This document shows positions 1 through 10,589 of a stretch of 64,000 bases of DNA, piece by piece. A program made the position numbers and the translations under genes. The DNA comes from Plasmopara viticola (Eukaryota; Oomycota; Peronosporomycetes; Peronosporales; Peronosporaceae), in the NCBI GenBank assembly GCA_001695595.3, contig MBPM02000026.1, positions 744,001-808,000 of the forward strand. The letters run 5' to 3'. Each line of letters begins with the position of its first letter. Position 1 is the stretch's first letter. Under the pieces are notes generated by a model, which did no database searches, had not been told where the DNA came from, and worked only from the letters and a program-made list of their open reading frames with translations.

Positions 1-650
1 CTAGTGATAGTAGGTGCGAAAAAAGTATAAGATTCTTTGCGTTTTTGCAATTTGACGATGATTTTTGCTTCACATCGTTTATAGGTCTATAAGCACAGCA
101 ACGGTCGAATGAGATGTCGGTGATCCAAAGGCACCACATCGATAGTATTCGCGCATACGGTACTCGATTTCTTGTGCAGCTCGTCCAAAAGTTTCAGTGT
201 CTTGACTTGCATCGTCTCGTCTCTACTTTTGTAATTGCTCATCAACTTTCTGACCTGCTTTACTTGACAGCACGGTCTCTTGAGACATTTCTTTTGTTGT
301 TGAAATCGACTTGGTCCCCAAAATTAAATCGTCGCTCTGCATTTCGTGCTCGTAGCAAATTGAAGTCGCTGAAGTGTTGCGAATGTGTCGGTGAGGCTTT
401 ATTGGAATACACAAACCATTACTCAGATTGGACCACCAAATGTAGAATGCCATTACAATTGGCATTTGTGGTTGTCCAGTCGTCCTTGAAAGAGCTGACG
501 ATACTTGTGCAAATAGTCGAAATTCAATGGAAATAGCCATGACCATCTTCGGCATTAAAAAGACCTTCATTTTTTCATTGTTCAGCCAAAATATTTCACG
601 CGATGCAAACCTGGTCTTCTGAAGTAGTCAAGAGTTCCTAACTAAATCTT
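1..650 (-). repeat. Degenerate dispersed repeat, copy A (inverted, cut by window edge)
   Basis: Read on the minus strand, this stretch aligns by eye with plus-strand 8,550-9,180, from a shared block around CAGGTTTGCATCG to a block near the window start that matches CATCTATCAACACTATCG at about 9,160. In between, both copies share a string of residues in frame (KPHRH, NTSAT, HEMQS, TKSISTT, KAGxKxDEQL), although each has its own stops and frameshifts. The 115-residue ORF at 570-223 is the longest open piece here. I do not recognise the protein. The family is multicopy and coding in origin; the copy is clearly broken and continues past position 1. Confidence 0.5.
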
Positions 651-689
651 TTGTCAACCCGCTCATACTCAACGAAGGTGCACTCACTT

Positions 690-2095
690 TGACACATAGC
701 ACAAAAACAATTCATCAAGATCGTCCATAACCTCATCGTGCAGATCCTCAGCATTTGCAAAGGCACACTCAGGCGTGCCTAAAGAGGAGTTCCAGCTCTC
801 TCGAAGCTTTGCACGCCCGGCCGGCGACCCATGAAGTCGTTGACAACGAAGCCAAATTCGGTTTCCGCGTCGTCAATTTCCTTACAAGCTGCTTCATCAG
901 CATCCAACACCATTTGCAGCTCCACTGGGATGCGTATTTTTACGTCAGTGTTGTTGTCTTTCGAGTTTGACCACGCACTGAAAAGCCGTTCACATCAACA
1001 GTTGTTCCTCTATTATTGCCACTGTTCACATTTGTGCCGGTTCCAGTCGACGTGGCCGCCGATTTGACATTCAAATCTATCATCGTACTTTCGTTCTGTC
1101 CATCTGTGATACTCGCAGGAGAGTCTATAGTCTCTTTAGCCTCCGTCAACTCTAAGTCCAGAGGATGTACCCGCAAAGTGTAGCGCTTCTTGATCCCACG
1201 CACTAAATATCGGCATTTGTCATGTTTATCTTAGCCCACCAGCTTCGCCTTCCTGGGTCTTTAAGTCTTGATTCCGACCTTGATGTTCCGTTTAAGTGTA
1301 GGCCATTGTCTCCAGCGACTGATTCAAACGCACACGTCCCTGTTCCAGCACTTCGTCCATGATCACTTCGCCCTCGATTCAAAGGCTCTTTTGCCAATCA
1401 ATATATTTGGGGTATCGCAATCGGTTCAAAGTCTCTTCCACCTCAATCTGCCACTCACAAAACGATCACTTCTGTCTCAAATTGAAAAAAAATTGAAGAA
1501 CGCACTTCTTAAAAAACTGTAGAAGTACTTACTGCCTCGAAATACAGGTTCGTGCGTCACGTCTAGCACGCTGTGCTGCAGCAAGGCACACTTGCTCTTT
1601 ACATTAGCAACGTAAACACAGAATGTATCATGATTTGTCAACAAACATTCTCAAAGTGTGGTTCCGAGAACATCGCGGTAGTCTAGCCTTGCAGCTCTCC
1701 AGAGCGCAACAGTGTCTTAGCTACATTTTCTGCTATGACAATTAGCACCAGCGCGCGTTGCAAATGCGAGGCAAATGCCGCCTTTTCCTCTCTGGATTTC
1801 ACGGCCAGCGAATGAAAGATAATGGTGGGTTTCGTTTAGAATTTGTGGTTTCTGGTAGTGACTCTGTCGCGAAGTGATGAGCATCTGGGCCGCAAGCGGC
1901 ACGCCCCATATGACAGCTCCGCCGACCTTTGCAATTTAAACCACATTACTTTCATTGCTCACACTTGTTCTGAACCCCTTATAAATCTGTTGAGCTATGC
2001 GAACGAGATTCTCCTCCGTGATAATTTTGAATTTGTCGACTTCCAAGCTCTCCGAGTCTGAGATGGAGGAGTAGCTTTGTGCACAGGCTACTGAA
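690..2095 (-). pseudogene. Decayed multi-exon gene, unidentified
   Basis: On the minus strand an open frame runs from about 2,095 to 1,720 with only one in-frame stop (about 1,935), starting with a serine/acidic stretch. A convincing 61-base GT-AG intron follows at 1,532-1,472 (GTAAGT donor, TTGAGACAG acceptor). Further coding pieces are at about 1,460-1,290, 1,200-970 and 955-790, in changing frames. The last contains a lysine/isoleucine-rich strand followed by an acidic helix (VKIRIPVELQMVL, then DADEAACKEIDDAE). Code-like composition across several frames plus an intact intron argues for a former gene with at least four frame breaks or stops. The family is not recognised; a faint likeness to P-type ATPase cytoplasmic loops near 1,800 is too weak to use. 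Confidence 0.4.
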
Positions 2096-2388
2096 GCTTA
2101 TATTCAGGTCATTCATTACCACCAAATTTACGCCAGTGTAACACAGTGTCAAAGCTTGATGGAAGGTTCTTGCGCTCTGAGCGACTAGCTATGCACTGTA
2201 CGTATAGTATCCAGTAAGAGTGTAAATTTATTTATTCGCTTCGATCAACAAAAATTATTGTTGTCTAGGCAGCAAAGGGCTAGTGCATGCAAGATAAAAC
2301 TTGTTGAGAAAATGTCAATGTGTTCTCAACACACTTTAGTCCACATGGGATTTTTGAGTGGTCTCAAGCGAGACAAATGTCATTGAGT

Positions 2389-2393
2389 TGAAG
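2389..2393. other. Target site duplication, left
   Basis: TGAAG abuts the left LTR of the copia element and is repeated exactly at 6,833-6,837 outside the right LTR. Five bases is the usual duplication length for copia integrases. Confidence 0.8.
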
Positions 2394-2534
2394 TTTTTAG
2401 TAGAAAGTAAAAATCAAAGTCAATATATGTATCCAATGAACGGCTACCATATGTAATTACTAATTGTGACGTACTTGCAATTACTGTGAAGCCATCCACC
2501 TGTTCAACATGCATTCAGCGGTGTAATTTTAACA
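2394..2534 (-). repeat. Copia 3' LTR (left)
   Basis: This 141-base repeat aligns without gaps over its first 31 bases with the right LTR and ends in the same TTTTAACA. Its outer end has lost the TGTTAA terminus seen in the partner (TTTTTA here). It differs from the partner by a five-base and a one-base indel plus about 11 substitutions. Confidence 0.85.
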
Positions 2535-2547
2535 CTCCCACTCACCG
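2535..2547 (-). other. Polypurine tract of the copia element
   Basis: On the minus strand the 13 bases before the 3' LTR read CGGTGAGTGGGAG, a purine-rich run directly before TGTTAAAATT. It sits between the pol stop codon (2,548-2,550) and the LTR, where plus-strand synthesis would be primed. Confidence 0.6.
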
Positions 2548-5500
2548 CTAATGCTGTGTGTCCTTTGTTGCTGACTTGGTCTTGATTCCGGAGGCTTCGC
2601 GCAGATACTTCAGCATCTTGGTTCCAAGCGCCTTGGTTAGCATATCTGCAAGCTGACTCTTCGTATCAATGTAGCCAATCTTGAGTAATCCATGTTGAAC
2701 GTTTTCCCGAATAAAGTGATGTCTGATGTCCACGTACTTTGTACGTGCGTGGTATCCGCGTTGTTTGCCAAAGCCATCGCGCCTTAATTGTCTTCCCATA
2801 TTCGCGTGCCTCCCACTTGTTCTTGACCCATGTCCTTGAGCATTGCGCGCGCCCAAAGTACTTCTTGTGTGCACAAGCTTAGCGCCATATACTCTGCTTC
2901 TGCGGAACTTAGTGCGACGGTTCTCTGATACTTGGACTTGAATACAACCGGAGCTTTACCAATGTTGATCAGCACACCTGAGACAGACCGTCTGTCATCG
3001 GTGTTGCTACCACAGTCAGCATCCGAAAAAGCTTCAACAATCACCTCTCCGCCCCTCTTTGGTAAACGATCCCATGATCACGTGTCGAATTTAAGTAGCG
3101 CAATACACGAATTTCGGCGTTCCAATGTGGTAACTCCGGATTCTCGAGAAATCGAGACAGTTGTGTCACGATGTATGTGACGTCCGGCCGAGTACAAGTT
3201 GTAACATATAGCAGACATCCAATTAGTGAGCGGTATGGTCTATACCGCATCTCCGAACGCTCAGCTGCTGTACTCGGTGACTGTGATGTTGACAGCTTTA
3301 TACCGGACGTACACGGATTGTCAACGTTCTTGGCGTTTTATTGTCCAAATCGCTCAGCCACGTCGCTAATGTAGCGTGTTTGCTTGATCATTAGTGTGGA
3401 AGCTGTCATGTCGTGGTCGATCTTTATGCCCAAAAGAAAATTCGCCATACCGAGATCCTTCAACTTGGAAACACCTTTTAGCATCCCCTCGATCTCTAGA
3501 ATCTCGTCGCTTGTCTTGGCTGCAATGATCATATCATCGACATAAAGACATACGTACACAAAACCTTCTTTCACTTTCTTCACGTAGACGCATTGATCCG
3601 CTCCACAACTTTTGAAATCGTTCTTTTTGAAGACGTGGTCGATCGTCTTGTTTCAAGCGCTTGCAGCTTGCTTGAGTCCATATATAGCTTTGTTCAGCCG
3701 ACACGCAAATCCTTGAGCTCCCTTAACACCAATCCGAATTTCCATGTGAACACGATCCGACAGCACACTATTGAGAAAGGCGGTGTCGACGTCCAGCTGT
3801 TCCATTTTGTAGCCTAATACCGCACACACTGCGAGTACAACTCAAATTGAGTTCATGTTGGCCACTGGAGAGTAAGTCTCGAAGAAATCCACGCCGTATT
3901 TCTGCTTGAAACCTTTCGCTACCAATCGTGCTTTGTCGCGCACAACACATCCATTCTGGTCACGCTTCTTAGCAAAGACCCAGCGGCATCCAATCGTACG
4001 TCCAATTGGTTCTCGTGAAACGAGTGTCCATGTTTTGTTCTGATGATGCGACTGTGATTCGGCGTCCATCGCTTATCGCCGCTGTTCTGCCACGTCACTA
4101 GACATTGCCTGCGCATACGTGGTAGGCAAGTCTGATACTTCACCAACACTCATAGCGTAAGCGAGAATAGCTTCAGCTATAAGGCCGTCTTCATCAATCC
4201 TAGCACGCTTTGAAGATGGTGGTCGTTCGCTTCCTTCCAAACTTTCATCGGCATCTGATCCGTTTTCCAACAACAACATTGGCTCAAATGTACGCCTTGG
4301 ACGTTCCACTTGCGGTCGAAATACCAATCAATCTTCCTGTGCGAGTTCTGTACTCTGTCAGTTCAGAGTGTACCAAGGTCGGTGATCGAAGCATCTCGAC
4401 CCTTGACTCATTTGTGTCGAACCCCTCCTCATTCATTGGAGCGTCTGGAATTTCATCATCTTCTTCACACTCTATAGATTCATCTCGATCATATTGGTGT
4501 TCCGTCGGCCCGGACACTGCACTTACATCGTTGTCTTTGGAAACGTGTATCACTTTTATTTGGTTTGGGCGGATGCGTCTTATAAATGCCGCCCACTTCA
4601 CGCTCGTCCAGCTTCACCGACCGTGATACTGATATCTTGTCTTTCTCCAAATCGTAAACTCGGTATTCCTTGGTGTCTTTGGCATAACCAAGGAACATGC
4701 ACTTGAAGCTTCTGGCTTCGAGCTTCGTCCTCTTCACTTGATCAACATGAGCATATCCATGAGACCCAAACACCCTAAGATGGTCCATTCGAGGCTTCAT
4801 CTAAAATCCCAGTTCATATGGGGTGTTGTTTGAGTGCATTGTATAAGGAGAGCGGTTGATCAGGTACACCGCAGTGCTTACTGTCTCTGCCCAACGACAT
4901 GTCAAAACACACTTGTAGTGTAGCATGCTCCGTGCCTTTTCCATTGTCGTACGGTTCATTCGTTCGGCAATTCCATTTTGTTGGGGACTGTATGGGACTG
5001 TACGCTGATGTATGATACGTTCCGCTGACATAAATCCGTAAGTGTCGTGTTGAAAACTCCGTTCCGTTGTCCGAACGCAGGCACTTGATACGGGTTCCCG
5101 ATTGATTCTCATGCAGTGCTTTGAACATCTTGATCTTGTCGGCAACTTCACTCTTCTTTGCCAGAAAGTAAGTCACCACATATCGTGAATAATCATCCAC
5201 AAAAGTCAAAATGCATTTAGCACCTCCTTTCGAAAGTGTCTTCATGAGTTCCATCACGTCTGTGTGAACTAATTCTAACACGCGTGATGTCTTTGTCATG
5301 GAGCGTCCTGGAAAGGCTTCGATCGTCTGCTTGCCCTTCATGCATTTACCACACAAAGTTCTGATAACTTGGTTTAGCGCAGGAATACCTATGTGGATCG
5401 CATAGTCTTCACCAAAACGTCCTCACTTGGATGTCCCATACGAGCGTGCCATAACTCCCACTGACTATCAGCTCCCGAGTATTTCACCGATCGTGCCTCC

Positions 5501-6639
5501 TCTTGCTGACAATTCAGTGTGTAAGCTTTCCCATTTCATACCCCAGTTGCCAAAGCTTTGTTCTTGTCCCAAATGATGCACGAAGCACGCTGAAACTCCA
5601 CACTTAGTCCACGTTCGGCAAGCTTTCCCACCGACAGTAGCTGACTGTCAAGTCAAGGGATAAGCAGCACTTCCATCATCGAAATGCGTCTTCCATCTAA
5701 GCCGATAAGTTTCACTGTTCCAGCTCCTTCGACGCGTAACTTTCTGCCATCTGCAATTGTTACCTTGACGTCGTCTTTAAGTTGCTTGAATTCGATCAAG
5801 TCACTTCGGTGAGAGGTCATGTGTGACGTCACACCACTGTCGATCAGCCGGCTTACTGATTGCTCATCCTCAACAGCAAACACTGCATCATTACCGCTAT
5901 AACAGTTTCTGGAACGGCTCTCAGCAGCTGGGGAGTCCCGTTTCATATGACCAGTCTGGTCACAATAGAAGCAATTACCCCGAAATCCGCCGCCCTTGCG
6001 TGGCGCGTAACTCTTGCGGCCACTCCCTCGTCTGCCCTTGATCCGTCCATCATTGACTGTGGCTCGAAACGCTTTCTCACTTGTTTCCTTATTCTGTAGT
6101 CTGTCTGACTCCTTCAACAGCTTATTCTTGACTCCGATCAGAGTGAGGTCCTTGGCGTTCTCCACGACAGAAGATATTGCTTCATATTCCGCCGGCAAGC
6201 TGCTCAGAAGCACCACGAGCTGTCTTTATTCATCCACCGGCTCTCCCGTCATCTGGAGTCCCACGACCAGCTCATCGAACGCGTCCAAATGTTCCACCAT
6301 ACGAGTGCCACTCTCCATCTTAGACTCTTGAAGGCGCCGTGTCGTCGTGACGCGGTTGTGCAGAGTGAAAGGATGGTAGAAATCGCGAAGCGTGCCCCAT
6401 GCCTCCAAGGTACGAGTAGCAGACCGTATCTTGGTCTGGTGTTGAATCTCGACGCCCTGGTCAATTATACCCAATGCCTTGGCGTCATTCACGAGCCACG
6501 TCTCCGTTATTTCGCTCTTGCCCTTCGCGTCCATGATGTGTCCCAGAAGCCCTTTTCTTGCGAGGGTCATCCTCATGTTAAATTCCCAATAGTAGTATTT
6601 ACCATCTCCTAGGAGGACTTCGGTGCGCTTGGTAGTCAT
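2548..6639 (-). pseudogene. Copia gag-pol polyprotein, broken
   Basis: Gag starts at 6,639 (MTTKRTEVLLGDGKYYYWEF) and carries a zinc knuckle near 5,960 whose last cysteine is replaced by serine (CFYCDQTGHMKRDS). The protease motif DSGVTSHMT is near 5,840. The GAG-pre-integrase histidines (LWHARMGHPSEDV) are near 5,440. Integrase runs from about 5,356, with HTDVM, RSDNGTEF and the glutamate-bearing GIAERMNR in a shifted frame. Reverse transcriptase covers about 4,069-3,300, with WVFAKKR and the active-site YVDDM near 3,545. RNase H covers about 3,044-2,548, with SDADCGSNTDDRRS and SSAEAEYMAL. Stops or frameshifts fall at about 6,220, 5,645, 5,540, 5,380, 5,050, 4,800, 4,280, 4,070, 3,840, 3,590, 3,340 and 2,790. 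It is a dead copy. Confidence 0.92.
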
Positions 6640-6687
6640 GACGGTGAAGGTGTGGCGATGCGAGGCTGTTGTTCGCGGCTGTTAACC

Positions 6688-6832
6688 TGTTAAGTTGAAA
6701 GTAGAAACCGAAGTCAATATATTTATCTTGACCAATGAACGGCTACCATATGTAATTATTAATTGTGACGTACTTGTATTTACTGTGAGCCATCCACCTG
6801 TACAACATGCATTCAGCGGTGTAATTTTAACA
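6688..6832 (-). repeat. Copia 5' LTR (right)
   Basis: A 145-base LTR with matching inverted ends (TGTTAA ... TTAACA). It keeps five bases (TTGAC-type) missing in the left copy. I could not make a convincing primer-binding match to an initiator-methionine tRNA in the bases just inside it (GGTTAACAGCCGCG on the minus strand). Confidence 0.85.
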
Positions 6833-6837
6833 TGAAG
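6833..6837. other. Target site duplication, right
   Basis: TGAAG directly follows the right LTR and matches 2,389-2,393. Confidence 0.8.
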
Positions 6838-7079
6838 AGGGTTGGTAGAGGTGCACAAGAAGCTGTGTCTATCCCAACGTGCAGCAAAAAAGAAGCGACG
6901 CACGGAGGCGATGCCTTTGGAAAGCTCACAGGCCATCTTTGCTTTGATTAAAGGAGGGACAAAACATGGTTTATTGGACTCGGCTGACCAGCTAAAACCA
7001 ACGATGTGATAACGTTTTGAGCTATACGAGCAATCTGTCAATTCCTGACAGCTATGATTCGTTTCTGTGTTATGTGTTC

Positions 7080-7700
7080 AAGCTCAGATAATTGACGAAA
7101 AAATTGGTAGAAAATTCCTAGCACTTTAAAAGATTCGGATCGCATCGTGTCAACTATTTTGACTGCATTTGCCACATGCGCGAATGCTAGATATGTGCTG
7201 CACATCGCCGCTGCGATGCTCGTGGACCAAAGAAGGATGTGATGCAAAAGTATCGCCAAAATATGTACTTATTTTACATCTATCAGAACTAGCGGTTTTG
7301 TTCTGTTGATTTCGGTCTTGTGCATCAATGTGGGATACTTCATTAGAACCTACACAGATAATAGTGGTAAGTATAAATATGTAGCCGTTACTAAAGATGG
7401 CGTATGACTTCGAGCGGCACCAATAGTTATCACCAATAGTTATCGAAACTCATCAAACAGACGGACATCCTTCTGCTCTCGCAACACTTTGCTTTGTTTA
7501 AAAGTATTGCCGAAAGGCAACATGTATAGGTAACGACAAAAGACCGAATAATGAAAAACAGAGGGGAAAGAAATCGATGGCGAAAAAGAGAGCAACACGC
7601 AGGTATAATTCTATGAAAACCAACGGCAGTCTCTAATGTTTCATTATTCAATCTTCGTAGACATTATCTTGCAAGCGATGGCAACCTCGAGAGCGAAAAA
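7080..7700 (+). repeat. Degenerate dispersed repeat, copy B (internally deleted)
   Basis: Blocks here match 8,540-9,600 in the same order and orientation: GCATCGTGTCAA around 7,143; GATGTGATGCAAAA followed by ACATCTATCA near 7,230-7,285; and a longer block from GTAGCCGTT near 7,381 to AGCGATGGCAACC near 7,690. The middle of the unit is missing in this copy. A plus-strand coding trace (around 7,440-7,620, rich in K, R and N) survives with stops. The ORFs printed on the minus strand here are probably antisense by-products. Confidence 0.5.
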
Positions 7701-7734
7701 TGCGACTTCATTTGCGATAGTCCATCTCCATAGC

Positions 7735-8298
7735 CTAAAAGCATAGCAAAACCTGCGTTATAAGATGACACACACGCTCTACATATTCAGCCTGACATCC
7801 ACATAAAACACTGATTTGAGTTCTGCAAGTGCTCCGTCTAGACTCCCCGTAGCTTAAATTTCGGTCGAATCGGATGCTCTTAAAAGTAGGCTGCTTCGTT
7901 AAAATTATCAGGTATTGGTTTGGCAGCATTTCCGAGACGCTACTTCGCATAGTCCAACCATCTTCTCCGTCTTCAACACCAATATAGATGCCTTGAAAGA
8001 AGTGACCATATCGCTTGCTGACATTTCCCATCACACCGCAAAATATTGATGATACTGGCAGCGTGACCGAATACTTTGTACCGTCAATGTCACGAACCCA
8101 GACTTTAACATCGTAATCGTCCATTGGTGCTGCTAGTGAGGTGTCGTTCTGAATTGTATAGTCCGCACCAGGTGAAGTGCGCTGTTCAAGTTGCCTTTCT
8201 GGAGAATTCTGTTTGAATTGAAGTCCCACAAAGTATACCATTTCAAAGTCGATGATGAGATTGGCATCATTTTTCTTAAAAAAAAACTGAAGCAGCAA
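7735..8298 (-). CDS. Hypothetical protein, 187 residues
   Basis: The longest intact ORF between the copia element and 21 kb. Residues from about 60 onward (MDDYDVKVWVRDIDGTKYSV, then a Gly/Tyr/acidic stretch GIYIGVEDGEDGW) look like a small beta-rich domain. The N-terminus begins with a poor, lysine/phenylalanine-rich stretch, so translation may start at the internal methionine at about 8,121. No signal peptide or membrane segment is clear, and I recognise no family. It lies between repeat copies B and C and could be a captured or decaying gene. The C-terminal 40 residues are cysteine-rich and less gene-like. Confidence 0.3.
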   Translation of the reverse strand: MLLQFFFKKNDANLIIDFEMVYFVGLQFKQNSPERQLEQRTSPGADYTIQNDTSLAAPMDDYDVKVWVRDIDGTKYSVTLPVSSIFCGVMGNVSKRYGHFFQGIYIGVEDGEDGWTMRSSVSEMLPNQYLIILTKQPTFKSIRFDRNLSYGESRRSTCRTQISVLCGCQAEYVERVCHLITQVLLCF

Positions 8299-8539
8299 TA
8301 AGGATTTGAAGTGAACTATCTTCTTTTTTTCGTAGATATTCTGTGGCTTGCAGTTCCTAAGACCTTTATCAAACCTTAATTCGATGCGCTGAAGCTATAA
8401 CTCCGCTGTTCCGAATAGCTAATATTGTGTCAACAGCTCCGTGTCAGCTCTTGTGCCATCGTATACCAAAGCGAGTGTTGGAGCGGCATTTTCAATACTG
8501 TTGACCGACGAAGCACTGAGGAATGCCGAATGACCAGCT

Positions 8540-9600
8540 TCGACGCTAGTAGAGGAGTTTTTTTAAAGATCAGGTTTGCATCGTGTCAAATGTTTTGACT
8601 TAACAACGGAAAGGTGACGGTGTTTTGAGAGCTGAAATTGGTCGTGGCTATAATTTTCGACTATTTGTCGAATACTTTCGTGGACTGTGTCGATCTTTTG
8701 AAGACGCTAAGGCAGCCACAGACGCATTTTGCAAGATGAACGTGGAATGTAACTTCTATCTACATCTGGTTTTTGCTTACCGAGTGGTGCCTTGTTTGTT
8801 CCAGTAAAGCCTCATCGACACATTCATAACACTTCAGCGACAAAACAGCTCGATCACGAAATGCAAAGCGAAGAATCTGGCTTTAGCGACCAAGTCGATT
8901 TCAACAACCATGGGAAAGTCTTGAGAAAACGTGCTGTCAGGTAAAGCAGGTAGAAAAGCTGACGAGCAATTACTAATTAGATACGAGGTACACCGAAGCC
9001 AATGGACAAGCTGCACAAGAAATCATCCCGCGCGCGGTCTCTCGATATGTAGCGCTGATGGATCACCGAAATCTCTTCGATCGTTGCTGTAACCGATGAG
9101 CGATGTGATGCAAAAAAACATCATCAATTTGCAAAAATTAAAAAAATATAAAACTTATTTAGCATCTATCAACACTATCGTAATTGTATTGATTGTATGC
9201 TTGCGCATACAAAGTCGTATAGACCATTGAGAAACTATCCAAATAATGGAGTGGTAAATCTGTAGCCGTTGCTAGAGGTAATGTAAGCCTACGAGCTGCA
9301 TCAGTAGTCTTCAAACTTATAAAACAGGCGACCGTCCTTCTACCGACGCAACTTTTTGCGTTGCTAATGAATAACGCAGGAAGACAAGATGTATGGGTAA
9401 AGGCAAAAGACCGAAAGAATATATATTCTGTAAAAAATCGCTGTTTTCTGAAGTTCAAAAAAAACATAAGTAAATACAATCTATGAGAAAAAATCATGCA
9501 ACGTGTAGAAGCTAAGTAAGGAAAAGTAACGGTGAGTTCATTATCCGGCAAGCAGTGGCAACCAGGAGCAACGAATCATCAACAAAATGCGCAGAAATTC
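8540..9600 (+). repeat. Degenerate dispersed repeat, copy C (longest copy)
   Basis: The most complete copy of the family also seen at 1-650 (inverted) and 7,080-7,700. Its first half keeps an open plus-strand piece (about 8,625-8,804; includes RGYNFRLFVEYFRGLCRSF). Its middle carries the KPHRHIHNTSAT and ATKSISTT traces, and its end corresponds to 7,380-7,690. The minus-strand 130-residue ORF at 9,551-9,159 overlaps it and is probably a shadow. Stops and frameshifts differ from those in copy A, so the copies decayed independently. Confidence 0.5.
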
Positions 9601-10589
9601 TGATTAGAATCGTTCGAAATCTACATAGATTGAAAGCCGAATACACACTATGTCGCCTATGATTTGTGCTTTGATCAAGAAATATAAAATTACCAATAGA
9701 AGCAGAAAAAGATGTTCTCCGATGTCGAGGTTGTTTACACCGAATTAAAATTCTTTGCGGTGATTTTCAACTATATGATGCTTTTTCAAACTCGCATGAT
9801 AAATAGTTAGTTTATACATTAAAACTTTGCTCTTTTTTCAAGCGCTATGATACAGTCGCAGAGGAAGCTTCTATGAAGGTCGGTTTTTGGACAAGGCTTG
9901 GGCGGCGAGTGGGGCGAAGGAGGCGAATTAAAAGGAAGAGTGTAAGTTTATTTCAGCAAATCGAGAAGTGGTGCCAAATGAAGAACTCTTCCGTGTTCTT
10001 GTCATGCTACAGCCTAACTAGTTGCCTTTAGTCATCAACTGCTACCATCCCAACATTGTTATTCTTGGCTTTTTACACATCCTGGGATATTTTCGGCCAA
10101 TTAGGTCTCTTGACTCCCGTTGATTATAGTTCAGCTGGACCCTGCTTCTGGTCTTAAATTCCTGTGGATAGCACCAACGCATATGTATTTTGGGAATAAT
10201 CATATCGCGTAATAGCCGTATCCGGCAAGCTACAGCTCGATGAGGTTGAAAACTGCTTTAAAGTTGGTATCAACGTATATAGCATAAAGGTGCTCTCGGA
10301 TTTGTAGATCGCAGTTGTAAGTCGGGCAAGAATATAAAGCTATGGATATTCTCTTACATGAGAATCGGGCACTCTACATCATGAGCATCGATGTATATAT
10401 ACGTTATTGTGTAAGTACCAGTGTCCTATGTGTGAAATGACTCTTGCGAAAGACATAAATATATCACGGAAAAACATCAGTGCAAGCTATAAGATATTGA
10501 GAGCTTTCCAGCTGAGCCAACCATCGACAAGCCAGTTCCAAATGCCATCTAATCCTTTCACTACTTACAAATTTCCATAACAGGTGCTA
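9601..10589. other. No gene seen
   Basis: AT-rich DNA with stops in all frames. I see no ORF of note, no RNA gene and no repeat with a partner in this window. Confidence 0.5.

Larger units (their letters stand above)
2394..6832 (-). mobile_element. Ty1/copia LTR retrotransposon, complete but inactivated
   Basis: A 4.44 kb element lies in minus orientation. It has two short LTRs (2,394-2,534 and 6,688-6,832), a 5-base target duplication TGAAG on both outer sides (2,389-2,393 and 6,833-6,837), and one gag-pol region whose order protease, integrase, reverse transcriptase, RNase H is the copia order. The LTRs differ at about 11 of 140 positions plus two indels by my count, so the insertion is not recent. 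Several stops and frameshifts break the polyprotein, so it is not autonomous now. The 8 kb to its right and 2 kb to its left are also repeat-rich. Confidence 0.93.

Noticed and set aside
1717..1902. Faint likeness to a P-type ATPase loop
   Set aside because: No DKTGT, TGES or other core motif is present nearby.
4210..4626. 138-codon plus-strand ORF inside the copia element
   Set aside because: It is antisense to the gag-pol frame between integrase and reverse transcriptase; its composition is explained by the pol codons.
6661..6687. Primer-binding site for initiator-methionine tRNA inside the copia 5' LTR
   Set aside because: GGTTAACAGCCGCG matches only loosely; not enough to call.
7038..7259. 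Minus ORF with a signal-peptide-like start, considered as a secreted effector
   Set aside because: It is antisense to repeat copy B, has no RXLR or other effector motif, and its partner copy at 9,000-9,180 does not preserve the frame.
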